Below, piece after piece: positions 52,649-59,258 of a DNA stretch of 64,000 nt. Positions within the stretch are counted from its first letter, which is position 1. Every line of letters starts with the position of its first letter. A program made the position numbers and the translations under genes. This DNA comes from Faecalibacterium prausnitzii (GTDB lineage: Bacteria; Bacillota; Clostridia; Oscillospirales; Ruminococcaceae), in the NCBI RefSeq assembly GCF_003287405.1, contig NZ_PRLD01000001.1:372001-436000 (forward strand). Direction: 5' to 3'. Under the pieces are notes generated by a model, which was not told the origin of the DNA, ran no database searches, and worked only from the letters and a program-made list of their open reading frames with translations.

Positions 52649-52952
52649 TTATAAGCGAAGCGTAGCCACCACAATTATGTGGTGTTCGGTCAGAGTTGCG
52701 CCAGCACTCTGCCGGGGGCTTGGGGAACTCCCCAACAAGCGGAAAGGGATAAACTTCTGCCCTCCGCCCCATAAGGGGTGGAGGGCAAAAGGATATCCCT
52801 TTCCATTGCTTGCAAAATCTTTCGTTATTTGCTCCCGTGTACCGCATCTTGCTACTTTCCAAAAGGATAGTGCCTTTCAAAAAAGTACATTCTTGTTTAG
52901 ATTTGTCCGGGATGATACCCTAAACATGAATACATAGAAAGGACATATACTC
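52649..52952. other. Spacer between ICE backbone and the cargo, with an operator
   Basis: About 300 bases without a gene. It has a GGGGCTTGGGGAACTCCCC hairpin (about 52,713-52,731), a GGAAAGGGATA ... TATCCCTTTCC inverted pair (52,740-52,803) enclosing a GCCCTCC/GGAGGGC helix, and the HxlR-type operator at 52,865-52,895. The GC-hairpin block could be the remnant of a mobile end; nothing coding was found. Confidence 0.5.
52865..52895 (+). promoter_or_regulatory. Operator copy 1, radical SAM gene
   Basis: A 31-base element starting GGATAGTGCC and ending TACATTCTTG matches the site at 54,526-54,556 at 29 of 31 positions. It ends at TTG of a -35-like TTGTTT and precedes the radical SAM start by about 57 bases. 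It is the probable binding site of the HxlR protein at 54,126. Confidence 0.8.
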
Positions 52953-53978
52953 ATGAAAGATATAGAAATTGGGCCTATTCGCCCGCCCTCTGAGAGTAAT
53001 AGCCTACTGATACGAGTTACAAGAGGATGTCATTGGAATAAGTGCTATTTTTGTGGGCTTTATAAATCCATGCAGTTTTCCATGCGTCCCATCGACGAAA
53101 CCATAGAGGACATTAGACAGCAAGCCCAGTTTTATCAGGGCAAGAAAATCAATTCCTGTTTCTTGCAGGACGGGGATGCTCTGGTGTTGAAAACAGATTA
53201 TTTGCTTCGCATATTGGACGCAATCAATCAGTATTTCCCCGACATTCAATACATCACTTCCTATGCCCGTGCGGATAGTATCACTCGGAAAACTCCAGCA
53301 GAGTTAAAGATACTCCGGCAAGCTGGACTAAATCATCTCTACTGCGGAATGGAAACCGGTTCAGCTCAGATATTGAGACTAATAAATAAAGGATTCGATT
53401 CAGATACGGTTGTACGAAGTGGCTGCATGGCAAAAGACGCTGACATGATTTTGTCAGAGTTTATATTGCTTGGGATCGGCGGTAAAGAGTTATCGGAAGA
53501 AAATGCGATCCAGACGGCAAAAGCATTGAACGTGATCCAGCCTGATTTTATCCGTGTCCATGCTACGGGTATTAAACCGGAATCCAAGCTGGGGGAGTTC
53601 GTCCGTGATGGCTCTTTCACCTTGCAATCAGAAGAAGAAATTGTAATAGAGCAAAAGATGTTTTTGCAGCAGTTACAAGCGATGGACAGCTACTATGTAA
53701 ATGAACACATCATCAATCTTCTTCTGGAAGTCCGGGGCAATTTGCGGACAGAGAAACAGGAAATGCTATCGGCGATTGATCGGTTTTTGTCTTTATCCCC
53801 GGATGAAAAACTTCTTTTTACGATTGGCAGGCGGCTCAACATTTTCTTTCTGCTGGATGATCTGAAAAAGCCGGAGCTGCATAAAAAGGCGGAAGAAAGC
53901 TTGAAAAATATTTTGGGTAAAAGTCCAGATGTTGACTTTGTTGCGCTGTGTAATTATATTAGGCAATCCCAAATTTGA
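52953..53978 (+). CDS. Radical SAM protein (CX4CX2C type)
   Basis: A 341-residue protein from ATG 52,953 (AGAAAGGACA upstream). The iron-sulfur motif is RGCHWNKCYFCGLYK, three cysteines spaced CX4CX2C rather than the usual CX3CX2C, as in several Elp3/YgiQ-like groups. Other conserved pieces are QDGDALVLKTDYLLRILDAI, YCGMETGSAQILRLINKGF and FILLGIGGKELSEENA. The C-terminal 80 residues are helical. It reductively cleaves SAM; the substrate is unknown. It shares an operator with the nitroreductase gene, pointing to a stress or detoxification response. Confidence 0.85.
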   Translation: MKDIEIGPIRPPSESNSLLIRVTRGCHWNKCYFCGLYKSMQFSMRPIDETIEDIRQQAQFYQGKKINSCFLQDGDALVLKTDYLLRILDAINQYFPDIQYITSYARADSITRKTPAELKILRQAGLNHLYCGMETGSAQILRLINKGFDSDTVVRSGCMAKDADMILSEFILLGIGGKELSEENAIQTAKALNVIQPDFIRVHATGIKPESKLGEFVRDGSFTLQSEEEIVIEQKMFLQQLQAMDSYYVNEHIINLLLEVRGNLRTEKQEMLSAIDRFLSLSPDEKLLFTIGRRLNIFFLLDDLKKPELHKKAEESLKNILGKSPDVDFVALCNYIRQSQI

Positions 53979-54125
53979 TTTCTCAATTTTCTTTCTATAT
54001 CTCCTTTACAAATTCCAGATTTATTGGCTCATATTATGACAGTTTGGTTCTTATGATACAACACATTCTAACAAAGCACAACATACGGGTAGTTACCATG
54101 AAAAGGCGATTATCCAATTTTTGTA

Positions 54126-54488
54126 TTATTGAGAGTTATGATTTTGACAGCATGGTGCCTGAACATCCAGCCCGTCCAGATAACTGTTTCCCCATTGGCA
54201 CATTGCGTCCAAAATAGGGATAAGGCTCCTGCCAAAAGCAGTGAGGGAATACAGAGTCTTTGGTGGCTTTTCCGGTATAACTTCACGATGAATGATACCA
54301 CTGTTTTCCAGATCATGGAGCTGTTGAGAGAGCATTTTAGGGGTTGCTTTTGGTATGAGTCGCTGCAATTCAGCATAGTGCAGGGGATGGTCTATCAGAA
54401 ACCAGAGAATCACCGGCTTATATTTGCCGCCGATTAAGGACAATGTTACTTCAATAGGGCAGTTATTTGGGTTCGTTTCGCATTTCAT
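54126..54488 (-). CDS. HxlR-family transcriptional regulator
   Basis: A 120-residue winged-helix protein read leftward from ATG 54,488. The HxlR pattern is complete: CPIEVTLSLIGGKYKPVILW, LHYAELQRLIPKATPKMLSQ, LHDLENSGIIHREV and PKTLYSLTAFGRSLIPILDAM. Cysteines occur at positions about 3 and 9 (MKCETNPNNC) and near the end (PCCQNH), so redox or electrophile sensing like YodB/HypR is possible. It is divergent from the nitroreductase gene, with the operator at 54,526-54,556 in the gap, and convergent with the radical SAM gene. Confidence 0.88.
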   Translation of the reverse strand: MKCETNPNNCPIEVTLSLIGGKYKPVILWFLIDHPLHYAELQRLIPKATPKMLSQQLHDLENSGIIHREVIPEKPPKTLYSLTAFGRSLIPILDAMCQWGNSYLDGLDVQAPCCQNHNSQ

Positions 54489-54525
54489 TTAAGATAACTC
54501 CTTTCACGCAAGCTGCTATCTTTTG

Positions 54526-54556
54526 GGATAGTGCCTATCAAAAAAGTGCATTCTTG
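54526..54556 (+). promoter_or_regulatory. Operator copy 2, between hxlR and the nitroreductase gene
   Basis: GGATAGTGCCTATCAAAAAA and the following GTGCATTCTTG form the second copy of the 31-base element (29/31 match to 52,865-52,895). It contains the short palindrome GATAG-TGC-CTATC and runs into a promoter for the nitroreductase: TTGCGG, 16 bases, TACAAT. A regulator bound here blocks the -35 region and faces the hxlR gene, so it may autoregulate. Confidence 0.82.
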
Positions 54557-54634
54557 CGGTTTTCATTCTAAGTGCTACAATAAATTCAACGGTTGATTTG
54601 ACACAATACATGATTACAGAAAGGACTTCATACT

Positions 54635-55153
54635 ATGGATTTTATCAATATCGCAAAACAGCGTCACTCGGTACGCAGTTACACTAACCAGAAAGTTGAG
54701 CCGGAAAAGCTGGAGCAGATTTTGGAAGCCGCTCATGTGGCTCCGACTGCGGCGAACCTCCAGCCGGTTCATCTGCTTGTCGTTCAGAGTGAGGAGGGCC
54801 TTGCTAAAATCAGCAAGGCAGCGGGCATCTACGGTGCGCCCCTGGCAATCATCGTGTGCGCCGATCACAATAAGGCATGGACACGGCCTTTCGATAAGAA
54901 GCAGAGCGGTGACATCGACGCTTCCATTTTGACAGATCACATGATGCTCCAGGCCACAGAGCTGGGACTTGGCACGGTATGGGTTTGCTATTTCCAGCCT
55001 GATGTGCTGAAGCAGGAATTTAACCTCCCGGCCAACTTGGAGCCGGTCAACATCCTGGTTGTCGGCTACTCAGATGAGGAGGACGCTGACACCAATCGTT
55101 TCGATTCCCAGCGTATCCCGATGAGCCAGTTGGTTTCCTACGAAAACCTGTAA
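54635..55153 (+). CDS. Nitroreductase-family FMN protein
   Basis: A 172-residue protein from ATG 54,635 after GAAAGGA. The FMN-binding signature is DFINIAKQRHSVRSYTNQKV with LEQILEAAHVAPTAANLQPV, then ASILTDHMMLQATELGLGTVWV and EPVNILVVGYSDEE. It belongs to the short (about 170-residue) branch of NAD(P)H-dependent nitroreductases, flavoenzymes that reduce nitroaromatics and quinones as homodimers. Operator control by the divergent HxlR regulator suggests induction by electrophiles, as for B. subtilis YodC. It ends at a strong terminator. Confidence 0.9.
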   Translation: MDFINIAKQRHSVRSYTNQKVEPEKLEQILEAAHVAPTAANLQPVHLLVVQSEEGLAKISKAAGIYGAPLAIIVCADHNKAWTRPFDKKQSGDIDASILTDHMMLQATELGLGTVWVCYFQPDVLKQEFNLPANLEPVNILVVGYSDEEDADTNRFDSQRIPMSQLVSYENL

Positions 55154-55165
55154 CGAGCGTCCAGC

Positions 55166-55199
55166 GCAGCCCCTGCCCACAACGCAGGGGCTGCCTTTT
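55166..55199 (+). terminator. Terminator after the nitroreductase gene
   Basis: GCAGCCCCTGC (55,166-55,176) and its exact inverse (55,184-55,194) form an 11-bp GC-rich stem, followed by CTTTT. It lies between the nitroreductase and the convergent ArsR gene and may serve both. Confidence 0.82.
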
Positions 55200-55516
55200 C
55201 ATCTTTCTGAAATATGGGCATAGGTTTCTTCCAGTACCCATCCGATATGTTCATCCTGCAAGGAATAGATTACTTTCTTTCCCTCTTTGCGTGACCGGAC
55301 TAATCGAACAATCCGCAATGCACGGAGTTGGTGGGATAAAGCGGATTCTGTAACACCGATTTCCTTGGCAAGATCACTGACGCAGTATTCTTTCTGCGTT
55401 AGATGCCAGAGGATTCGCATTCGGGTATGGTCGCCCATTGCCTTATGCAATTCAGCCAGTTGCTCTAATTCGGCAGCACTGGGAATTGCGGAAACAATTT
55501 TTTCTGTTTTGTCCAT
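55199..55516 (-). CDS. ArsR/SmtB-family regulator 1
   Basis: A 105-residue winged-helix protein read leftward from ATG 55,516. LAELHKAMGDHTRMRILWHL, EYCVSDLAKEIGVTESALSH and QLRALRIVRLVRSRKEGKKV, ending YSLQDEHIGWVLEETYAHISE, match ArsR/SmtB. The alpha-3 metal site is reduced to a single Cys (YCVSDL), but the C-terminal DEHIGWVLEETYAHISE has the Asp/His/Glu pattern of an alpha-5 site, as in CzrA-type zinc sensors. It is divergent from the second ArsR gene at 55,597. Either could control the HMA-CadA operator at 58,222-58,251. Confidence 0.88.
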   Translation of the reverse strand: MDKTEKIVSAIPSAAELEQLAELHKAMGDHTRMRILWHLTQKEYCVSDLAKEIGVTESALSHQLRALRIVRLVRSRKEGKKVIYSLQDEHIGWVLEETYAHISER

Positions 55517-55596
55517 GTATTTTCTCCAATCTATATAAGCTGTTTGACAGATAAAATAGATGCAGGTATCATTATTTCAGGAAGGAGCTGAGCCTT

Positions 55597-55962
55597 ATGC
55601 CGCATTATAATTTACCTCATAACCACGGGCAGAATATGGAACGGGTTTTAAATAAAATGCCTCACACAGAGGACTTCACAGATATAGCTTTTCTGTTTCA
55701 GCAACTTGGAGATCCGACACGCCTGCGGATATTATGGCTTTTGTGCCATTGCGACGAATGTGTCTGCAATATTGCGGCGGCTGTTGATATGAGTGCCCCG
55801 GCTGTATCGCATCATCTGCGGATACTAAAGAAAAGCGGCATTATATCCAGCCGGAGGGACGGAAAGGAAGTCTATTATTCTTTAGCCGACACGCCACAGG
55901 CAAAGCTGCTGCATCGTTCCATAGATGCGTTGTTTGAAATATCATGTCCGACTGATTTGTAA
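55597..55962 (+). CDS. ArsR/SmtB-family regulator 2 with CxCxxCxC site
   Basis: A 121-residue protein from ATG 55,597 after AAGGAG. The winged helix has FLFQQLGDPTRLRILWLLCH, then CDECVCNIAAAVDMSAPAVSHHLRILKKSGI and YYSLADTPQAKLL. Cysteines in CHCDECVCNI give a thiolate-rich alpha-3 site typical of Cd/Pb/Zn or As sensors (CadC type). A His-rich front (HYNLPHNHG) may add ligands. Convergent with cadA across a shared terminator, it is probably the metal sensor for it. Confidence 0.9.
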   Translation: MPHYNLPHNHGQNMERVLNKMPHTEDFTDIAFLFQQLGDPTRLRILWLLCHCDECVCNIAAAVDMSAPAVSHHLRILKKSGIISSRRDGKEVYYSLADTPQAKLLHRSIDALFEISCPTDL

Positions 55963-55966
55963 TAGA

Positions 55967-56010
55967 GAAATGCGCCGCAGAAGAAAACAGCGGCGCATTT
56001 CTGCTTTTAT
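55967..56010. terminator. Bidirectional terminator between arsR and cadA
   Basis: GAAATGCGCCGC (55,967-55,978) and its exact inverse (55,990-56,001) form a 12-bp stem, with A/T runs on both sides. It ends the rightward arsR and the leftward cadA transcripts. Confidence 0.82.
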
Positions 56011-56029
56011 TCTCCAACCTGTATTTTCT

Positions 56030-57892
56030 TTACGCAGTCATATTCGGCTGCTTCACACGCATGGCCCGGATTGCGTTCAGGATAGCGATGACAGAAACAC
56101 CTACGTCAGCGAATACCGCCGCCCACATATTTGCATACCCCAAAGCGCCTAAAACCAGTACCAGGAATTTAACGCCCAGGGCAAATACGATGTTCTGATT
56201 GGCAATACCAATGGTCTTACGGGCAATCTTCATAACGGCGGCAATCTTGGACGGTTCATCCGTCATCAGAACGACGTCGGCAGCTTCGATAGCAGCGTCG
56301 GAACCCAAACCTCCCATAGCAATACCTATATCGGCTCTTGCCAGCACAGGGGCATCATTGATACCATCCCCGACAAAGACCAGCTTGCCCTTTTCGCTTT
56401 TCTGCTTCAGCAGATCTTCCACACGGTCAACCTTGTCAGCCGGGAGCAGTTCGGTATATGCCTGATCCAGACCAAGGCGGCCGGCTACCTTTTGCCCAAC
56501 CGCATCTGCATCACCGGTCAGCATAACAGTTTTGCGGATACCGGAAGATTTCAGCAGCTTAATAGCTGCCGGTGCATCTTCCTTGACTTCATCTTCGATG
56601 ACAATACACCCGGCATATTTTCCGTCACAGGCCAGATAAACCACTGTACCAATGGAAACAGACGGTTTGTACTTGATGTGTTCCTTTTCCATTAGTTTGG
56701 CGTTGCCAGCCAGAACCGATTTGCCGTCAATGACAGCCTGCACACCATGACCGGCAATTTCCTGCACGTTGGAAATACGGCTGTTGTCGATTTTCTTCCC
56801 ATAGGCTTTCTTGATCGAGAGCGAAATAGGATGGTTGGAATAATCCTCTGCGTATGCCGCCAGCTCCAGAAGTTTTTCCTCTTTCATGCCATTGGGATGG
56901 ATTTCACTTACCGCAAAAGATCCTTTGGTCAAAGTGCCAGTCTTATCAAAGACTACAACTTCGGCATGAGCCAGAGATTCCAGATAGTTGCTGCCCTTTA
57001 CGAGAACACCAATCTTGGAAGCACCGCCGATACCGCCAAAGAAGCTAAGCGGGATGGAAATGACCAGCGCACAAGGACAGGAAATAACCAGGAAAGTCAA
57101 GGCTCTGTAAATCCAGACGCCAAACGCCTGCCCAGTAATAAGCGGCGGCAGGACTGCCAGCGCAAGGGCGGCAAACACCACCGCAGGCGTGTAGTAACGG
57201 GCAAAGCGTGTAATAAAGTTCTCGGTTTTTCCTTTTTTATCGCTTGCATTTTCAACCAGGTCAAGGATTTTCGCTACGGTGGATTCCCCAAACTCTTTTG
57301 TTGTCTGGATAGTCAAGATACCAGTCTGGTTGATGCAGCCGCTGATGACCTCCATTCCCGGTTCCACCTCACGAGGCATGGATTCGCCTGTGAGGGCGGA
57401 TGTATCCAGAGCGGAAGAACCTTTGATGATGGTTCCATCCAACGGGATACGTTCACCCGGCTTTACTACGATAACAGAACCGATCTGAACTTCGTCAGGG
57501 TCAACCTGCACCAGTTTGCCGTCCTGTTCGACGTTCGCATAGTCCGGTCGAATATCCATCAGGCTGGCAATAGATTTTCTGGATTTGGAAACCGCATAAG
57601 ATTGGAACCATTCTCCAACCTGATAGAACAGCATAACGGCGACACCCTCTGAATGTTCGCCTAAAATCAATGCGCCGATGGTGGCAATCGTCATCAGGAA
57701 ATTTTCATCAAACACCTGCCCATGCAGAATGTTCGTAATTGCTTTCCAAACAATATCCCACCCAACTACTGCATAGCAGACAAGGAATACTCCCATCTCC
57801 ACATATTCGGGGAGATGGAGCAGACTGCCTGCAAGGAACAGCACCGCCGCCACAAGGATGCGTGTAAGCAGATGCTTTTGTTTTCGTGTCAT
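56030..57892 (-). CDS. cadA: P1B-type Cd2+/Zn2+ exporting ATPase
   Basis: A 620-residue membrane pump read leftward from ATG 57,892. It has the TGES actuator (ALTGESMPREV), the metal-transport CPC motif in VISCPCALVISIPL (about residue 270), the phosphorylation site FDKTGTLTKGS (about 315), the HP motif (YSNHPIS), GDGINDAPVLARADIGIAMG and the final helices. CPC with the following SIPLSFFGGIGGA is typical of ZntA/CadA rather than CopA. It lacks the usual N-terminal HMA domain; a separate 72-residue HMA protein is encoded 64 bases upstream in the same operon and may take its place. It exports cadmium, zinc or lead. Confidence 0.92.
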   Translation of the reverse strand: MTRKQKHLLTRILVAAVLFLAGSLLHLPEYVEMGVFLVCYAVVGWDIVWKAITNILHGQVFDENFLMTIATIGALILGEHSEGVAVMLFYQVGEWFQSYAVSKSRKSIASLMDIRPDYANVEQDGKLVQVDPDEVQIGSVIVVKPGERIPLDGTIIKGSSALDTSALTGESMPREVEPGMEVISGCINQTGILTIQTTKEFGESTVAKILDLVENASDKKGKTENFITRFARYYTPAVVFAALALAVLPPLITGQAFGVWIYRALTFLVISCPCALVISIPLSFFGGIGGASKIGVLVKGSNYLESLAHAEVVVFDKTGTLTKGSFAVSEIHPNGMKEEKLLELAAYAEDYSNHPISLSIKKAYGKKIDNSRISNVQEIAGHGVQAVIDGKSVLAGNAKLMEKEHIKYKPSVSIGTVVYLACDGKYAGCIVIEDEVKEDAPAAIKLLKSSGIRKTVMLTGDADAVGQKVAGRLGLDQAYTELLPADKVDRVEDLLKQKSEKGKLVFVGDGINDAPVLARADIGIAMGGLGSDAAIEAADVVLMTDEPSKIAAVMKIARKTIGIANQNIVFALGVKFLVLVLGALGYANMWAAVFADVGVSVIAILNAIRAMRVKQPNMTA

Positions 57893-57956
57893 AAGTTAAG
57901 TTCTCCTTTCATGAAAACACCGGCTACCAGGGATGGCAGCCGGTGGATGGCTTTTA

Positions 57957-58175
57957 TTACGCCTTGACGGTTACATCCGGCTCGATCTTTTTAATCAGTG
58001 CCTTTGCTTCGGCCAGGACGGCATCAAACTTGTCATCCGGCGCTTCCAGAACCATCTTCTGGCCCAGGAAGTTGACGGATACGCTGGTAACACCGTCGAT
58101 TTTCTTTACGGCGTTCTGGATTTTGTCCGCACAGTGACCACAATCCAGGTCAATCAGCTTAATTGTCTTTTTCAT
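57957..58175 (-). CDS. Free-standing heavy-metal-associated (HMA) domain protein
   Basis: A 72-residue protein read leftward from ATG 58,175 after AAAGGGGG. IKLIDLDCGHCADKIQNAVK shows the metal-binding CxxC as CGHC, and the beta-alpha-beta pattern continues with VSVNFLGQKMVLEAPDDK. It is a metallochaperone-like single HMA domain. Being the first gene before cadA, which has no HMA of its own, it probably delivers metal to the pump or acts in trans. It is transcribed from the promoter at 58,259-58,287. Confidence 0.88.
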   Translation of the reverse strand: MKKTIKLIDLDCGHCADKIQNAVKKIDGVTSVSVNFLGQKMVLEAPDDKFDAVLAEAKALIKKIEPDVTVKA

Positions 58176-58221
58176 GGAGATAGCCCCCTTTCTTTTTGTG
58201 ATTTGGTTGGTTTGACATGGC

Positions 58222-58287
58222 TGAACAATTAAAAGGATGTTTAATCGTTCATGCCGCCAGTATATTCACAAAAAAGCCCTTAGTCAA
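58222..58287 (-). promoter_or_regulatory. Promoter and ArsR-type operator for the HMA-cadA operon
   Basis: On the minus strand, TTGACT (58,287-58,282), a 17-base spacer and TATACT (58,264-58,259) make a strong promoter. Just downstream lies a 12-6-12 inverted repeat, TGAACAATTAAA (58,222-58,233) and TTTAATCGTTCA (58,240-58,251), with one mismatch. Its TGAA-TTCA ends fit SmtB/ArsR operators. Bound repressor would block transcription start. One of the two ArsR proteins at 55,199 and 55,597 should bind here. Confidence 0.85.
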
Positions 58288-58533
58288 TGGCTTGGGAGCT
58301 GATATTGCCCTTTGGATTGGAAAACCTGCTGATTGGATTTTTACTCAAAAAATCTCTTGCTTTTTGGGTAAAAAAATCTCCTTTATGGAGCGGACACAAA
58401 AAGCGATATTTCATATAATAACTCTAACCAAGCAGATAAGGTGCCTTTTTGAGAGAAAGTATTCTATGAATAAAAATCTCGGTTCCTCTGACGAACGAGG
58501 CAATCAGAAAACTTTTAGCTATTAGGTGAAATC

Positions 58534-58686
58534 ATGAGAATTGTTATTGCTGTTTTGATTGGACTTGTTAGCGCAATAGTTGGAACTTGGTTTGCTTTTT
58601 TCAATCCAGGCATCGGGGTAGTAATGTCGGTTAGCATTATTGGAGCGGCTATTATATATTTACTATCAAAAGGAAAAGACCGCTGA
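58534..58686 (+). CDS. Small two-helix membrane protein
   Basis: A 50-residue protein from ATG 58,534 (TTAGGTGAAATC upstream). IVIAVLIGLVSAIVGTWFAF and GIGVVMSVSIIGAAIIYLLS are two membrane helices joined by FFNPG; the end is basic (KGKDR). It resembles peptide B in IME-2 (17,113) in helix spacing, a turn with a Trp, and the final IIYL-basic tail. Function unknown. It is in AT-rich DNA between the cadA and copA units. Confidence 0.55.
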   Translation: MRIVIAVLIGLVSAIVGTWFAFFNPGIGVVMSVSIIGAAIIYLLSKGKDR

Positions 58687-58786
58687 TTTTGGAAACCGTT
58701 TTATGCCAGAAAAATAATACTCTATATTCAAAGTACACAGCAGCTCCGGTCACACTTAGAGCTAATTAGGAGAGAGGCTGATAAAT

Positions 58787-59098
58787 ATGAGCGATAACAC
58801 TAAAATCCTTTTCGGTATCTTTTGCTTGATGCTCACTCTTGTATTTCTCTATACTTTAACAGCACTTGGCTTCAACGGAAATGATTCAGCTTTTATCATT
58901 CTGGTTTTAGCGGTAATATCTCTGGTAACTGGATTGATCTTTGGTATTTCGGGGATTCTTTCGAGCCGAAAAAATAATACTCTGCCACACGGGGAGTTTG
59001 CTGCTGAAGCAAGCTCCCTTTTTCTTTTCAGAAAACAGCTAAATGGATTTGAAAGCCTACCCATTGGAGCAGACAAAAAACGGTGCTGGCAAGTATAA
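58787..59098 (+). CDS. Small membrane protein, unknown
   Basis: A 103-residue protein from ATG 58,787 after GGAGAGAGG. Two membrane helices (ILFGIFCLMLTLVFLYTLTA and AFIILVLAVISLVTGLIFGI) are followed by a soluble tail of 40 residues. The last part (LFLFRKQLNGFESLPIGADK) looks like a partly random read, so the original stop may have been earlier. No family recognised. It lies 160 bases before copA, with a hairpin (59,103-59,128) between them. Confidence 0.5.
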   Translation: MSDNTKILFGIFCLMLTLVFLYTLTALGFNGNDSAFIILVLAVISLVTGLIFGISGILSSRKNNTLPHGEFAAEASSLFLFRKQLNGFESLPIGADKKRCWQV

Positions 59099-59202
59099 TA
59101 ATGCACGGTCAAGTAATGACCATTCGTGCAACGCTATGACTGGGGCGGACAGGTATCTTTCCCCCAAAGATGCCAAACGCCCCTTTCCATAACGGTTTTT
59201 AG

Positions 59203-59222
59203 TGCCCTACGGGGGGAGGGTA
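59203..59222 (+). promoter_or_regulatory. CsoR-box-like site upstream of copA
   Basis: TGCCCTACGGGGGGAGGGTA, a G-tract framed by TxCCC and GGGTA, resembles the pseudo-palindromic boxes bound by CsoR in Firmicutes. It is 37 bases before the copA start. The csoR gene is at the end of the same operon, so copper would relieve its own repression. Confidence 0.65.
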
Positions 59223-59258
59223 CTCGCACAATACCCAAAAAGAAAGAAGGGATAATTT

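Larger units (their letters stand above)
10700..52650 (+). mobile_element. Backbone of a large integrative conjugative element (ICE), right end undefined
   Basis: A run of co-oriented genes typical of Clostridia ICEs: RepA, PcfB, VirD4, Maff2, TrbL-like, PrgI, VirB4, NlpC/P60, DUF4315, DUF4366, topoisomerase III, DUF4316, a methylase-helicase, MobC and relaxase. It is interrupted by IME-2 (15,927-25,971) and a group II intron (45,445-48,239). No integrase for it is in the window, so the left end (just after the rlmD terminator) and right end (somewhere at or beyond 52,650) are only approximate. The metal and MATE genes that follow may be its cargo. Confidence 0.75.

Noticed and set aside
53975-54217. 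Rightward frame between the radical SAM and HxlR genes
   Set aside because: It runs antisense into hxlR, has no ribosome site and shows no domain.
58217-58525. Rightward frame of 102 codons starting in the cadA control region
   Set aside because: Its start lies inside the operator and promoter of the opposite-strand HMA-cadA operon, it has no ribosome site, and the product looks random.
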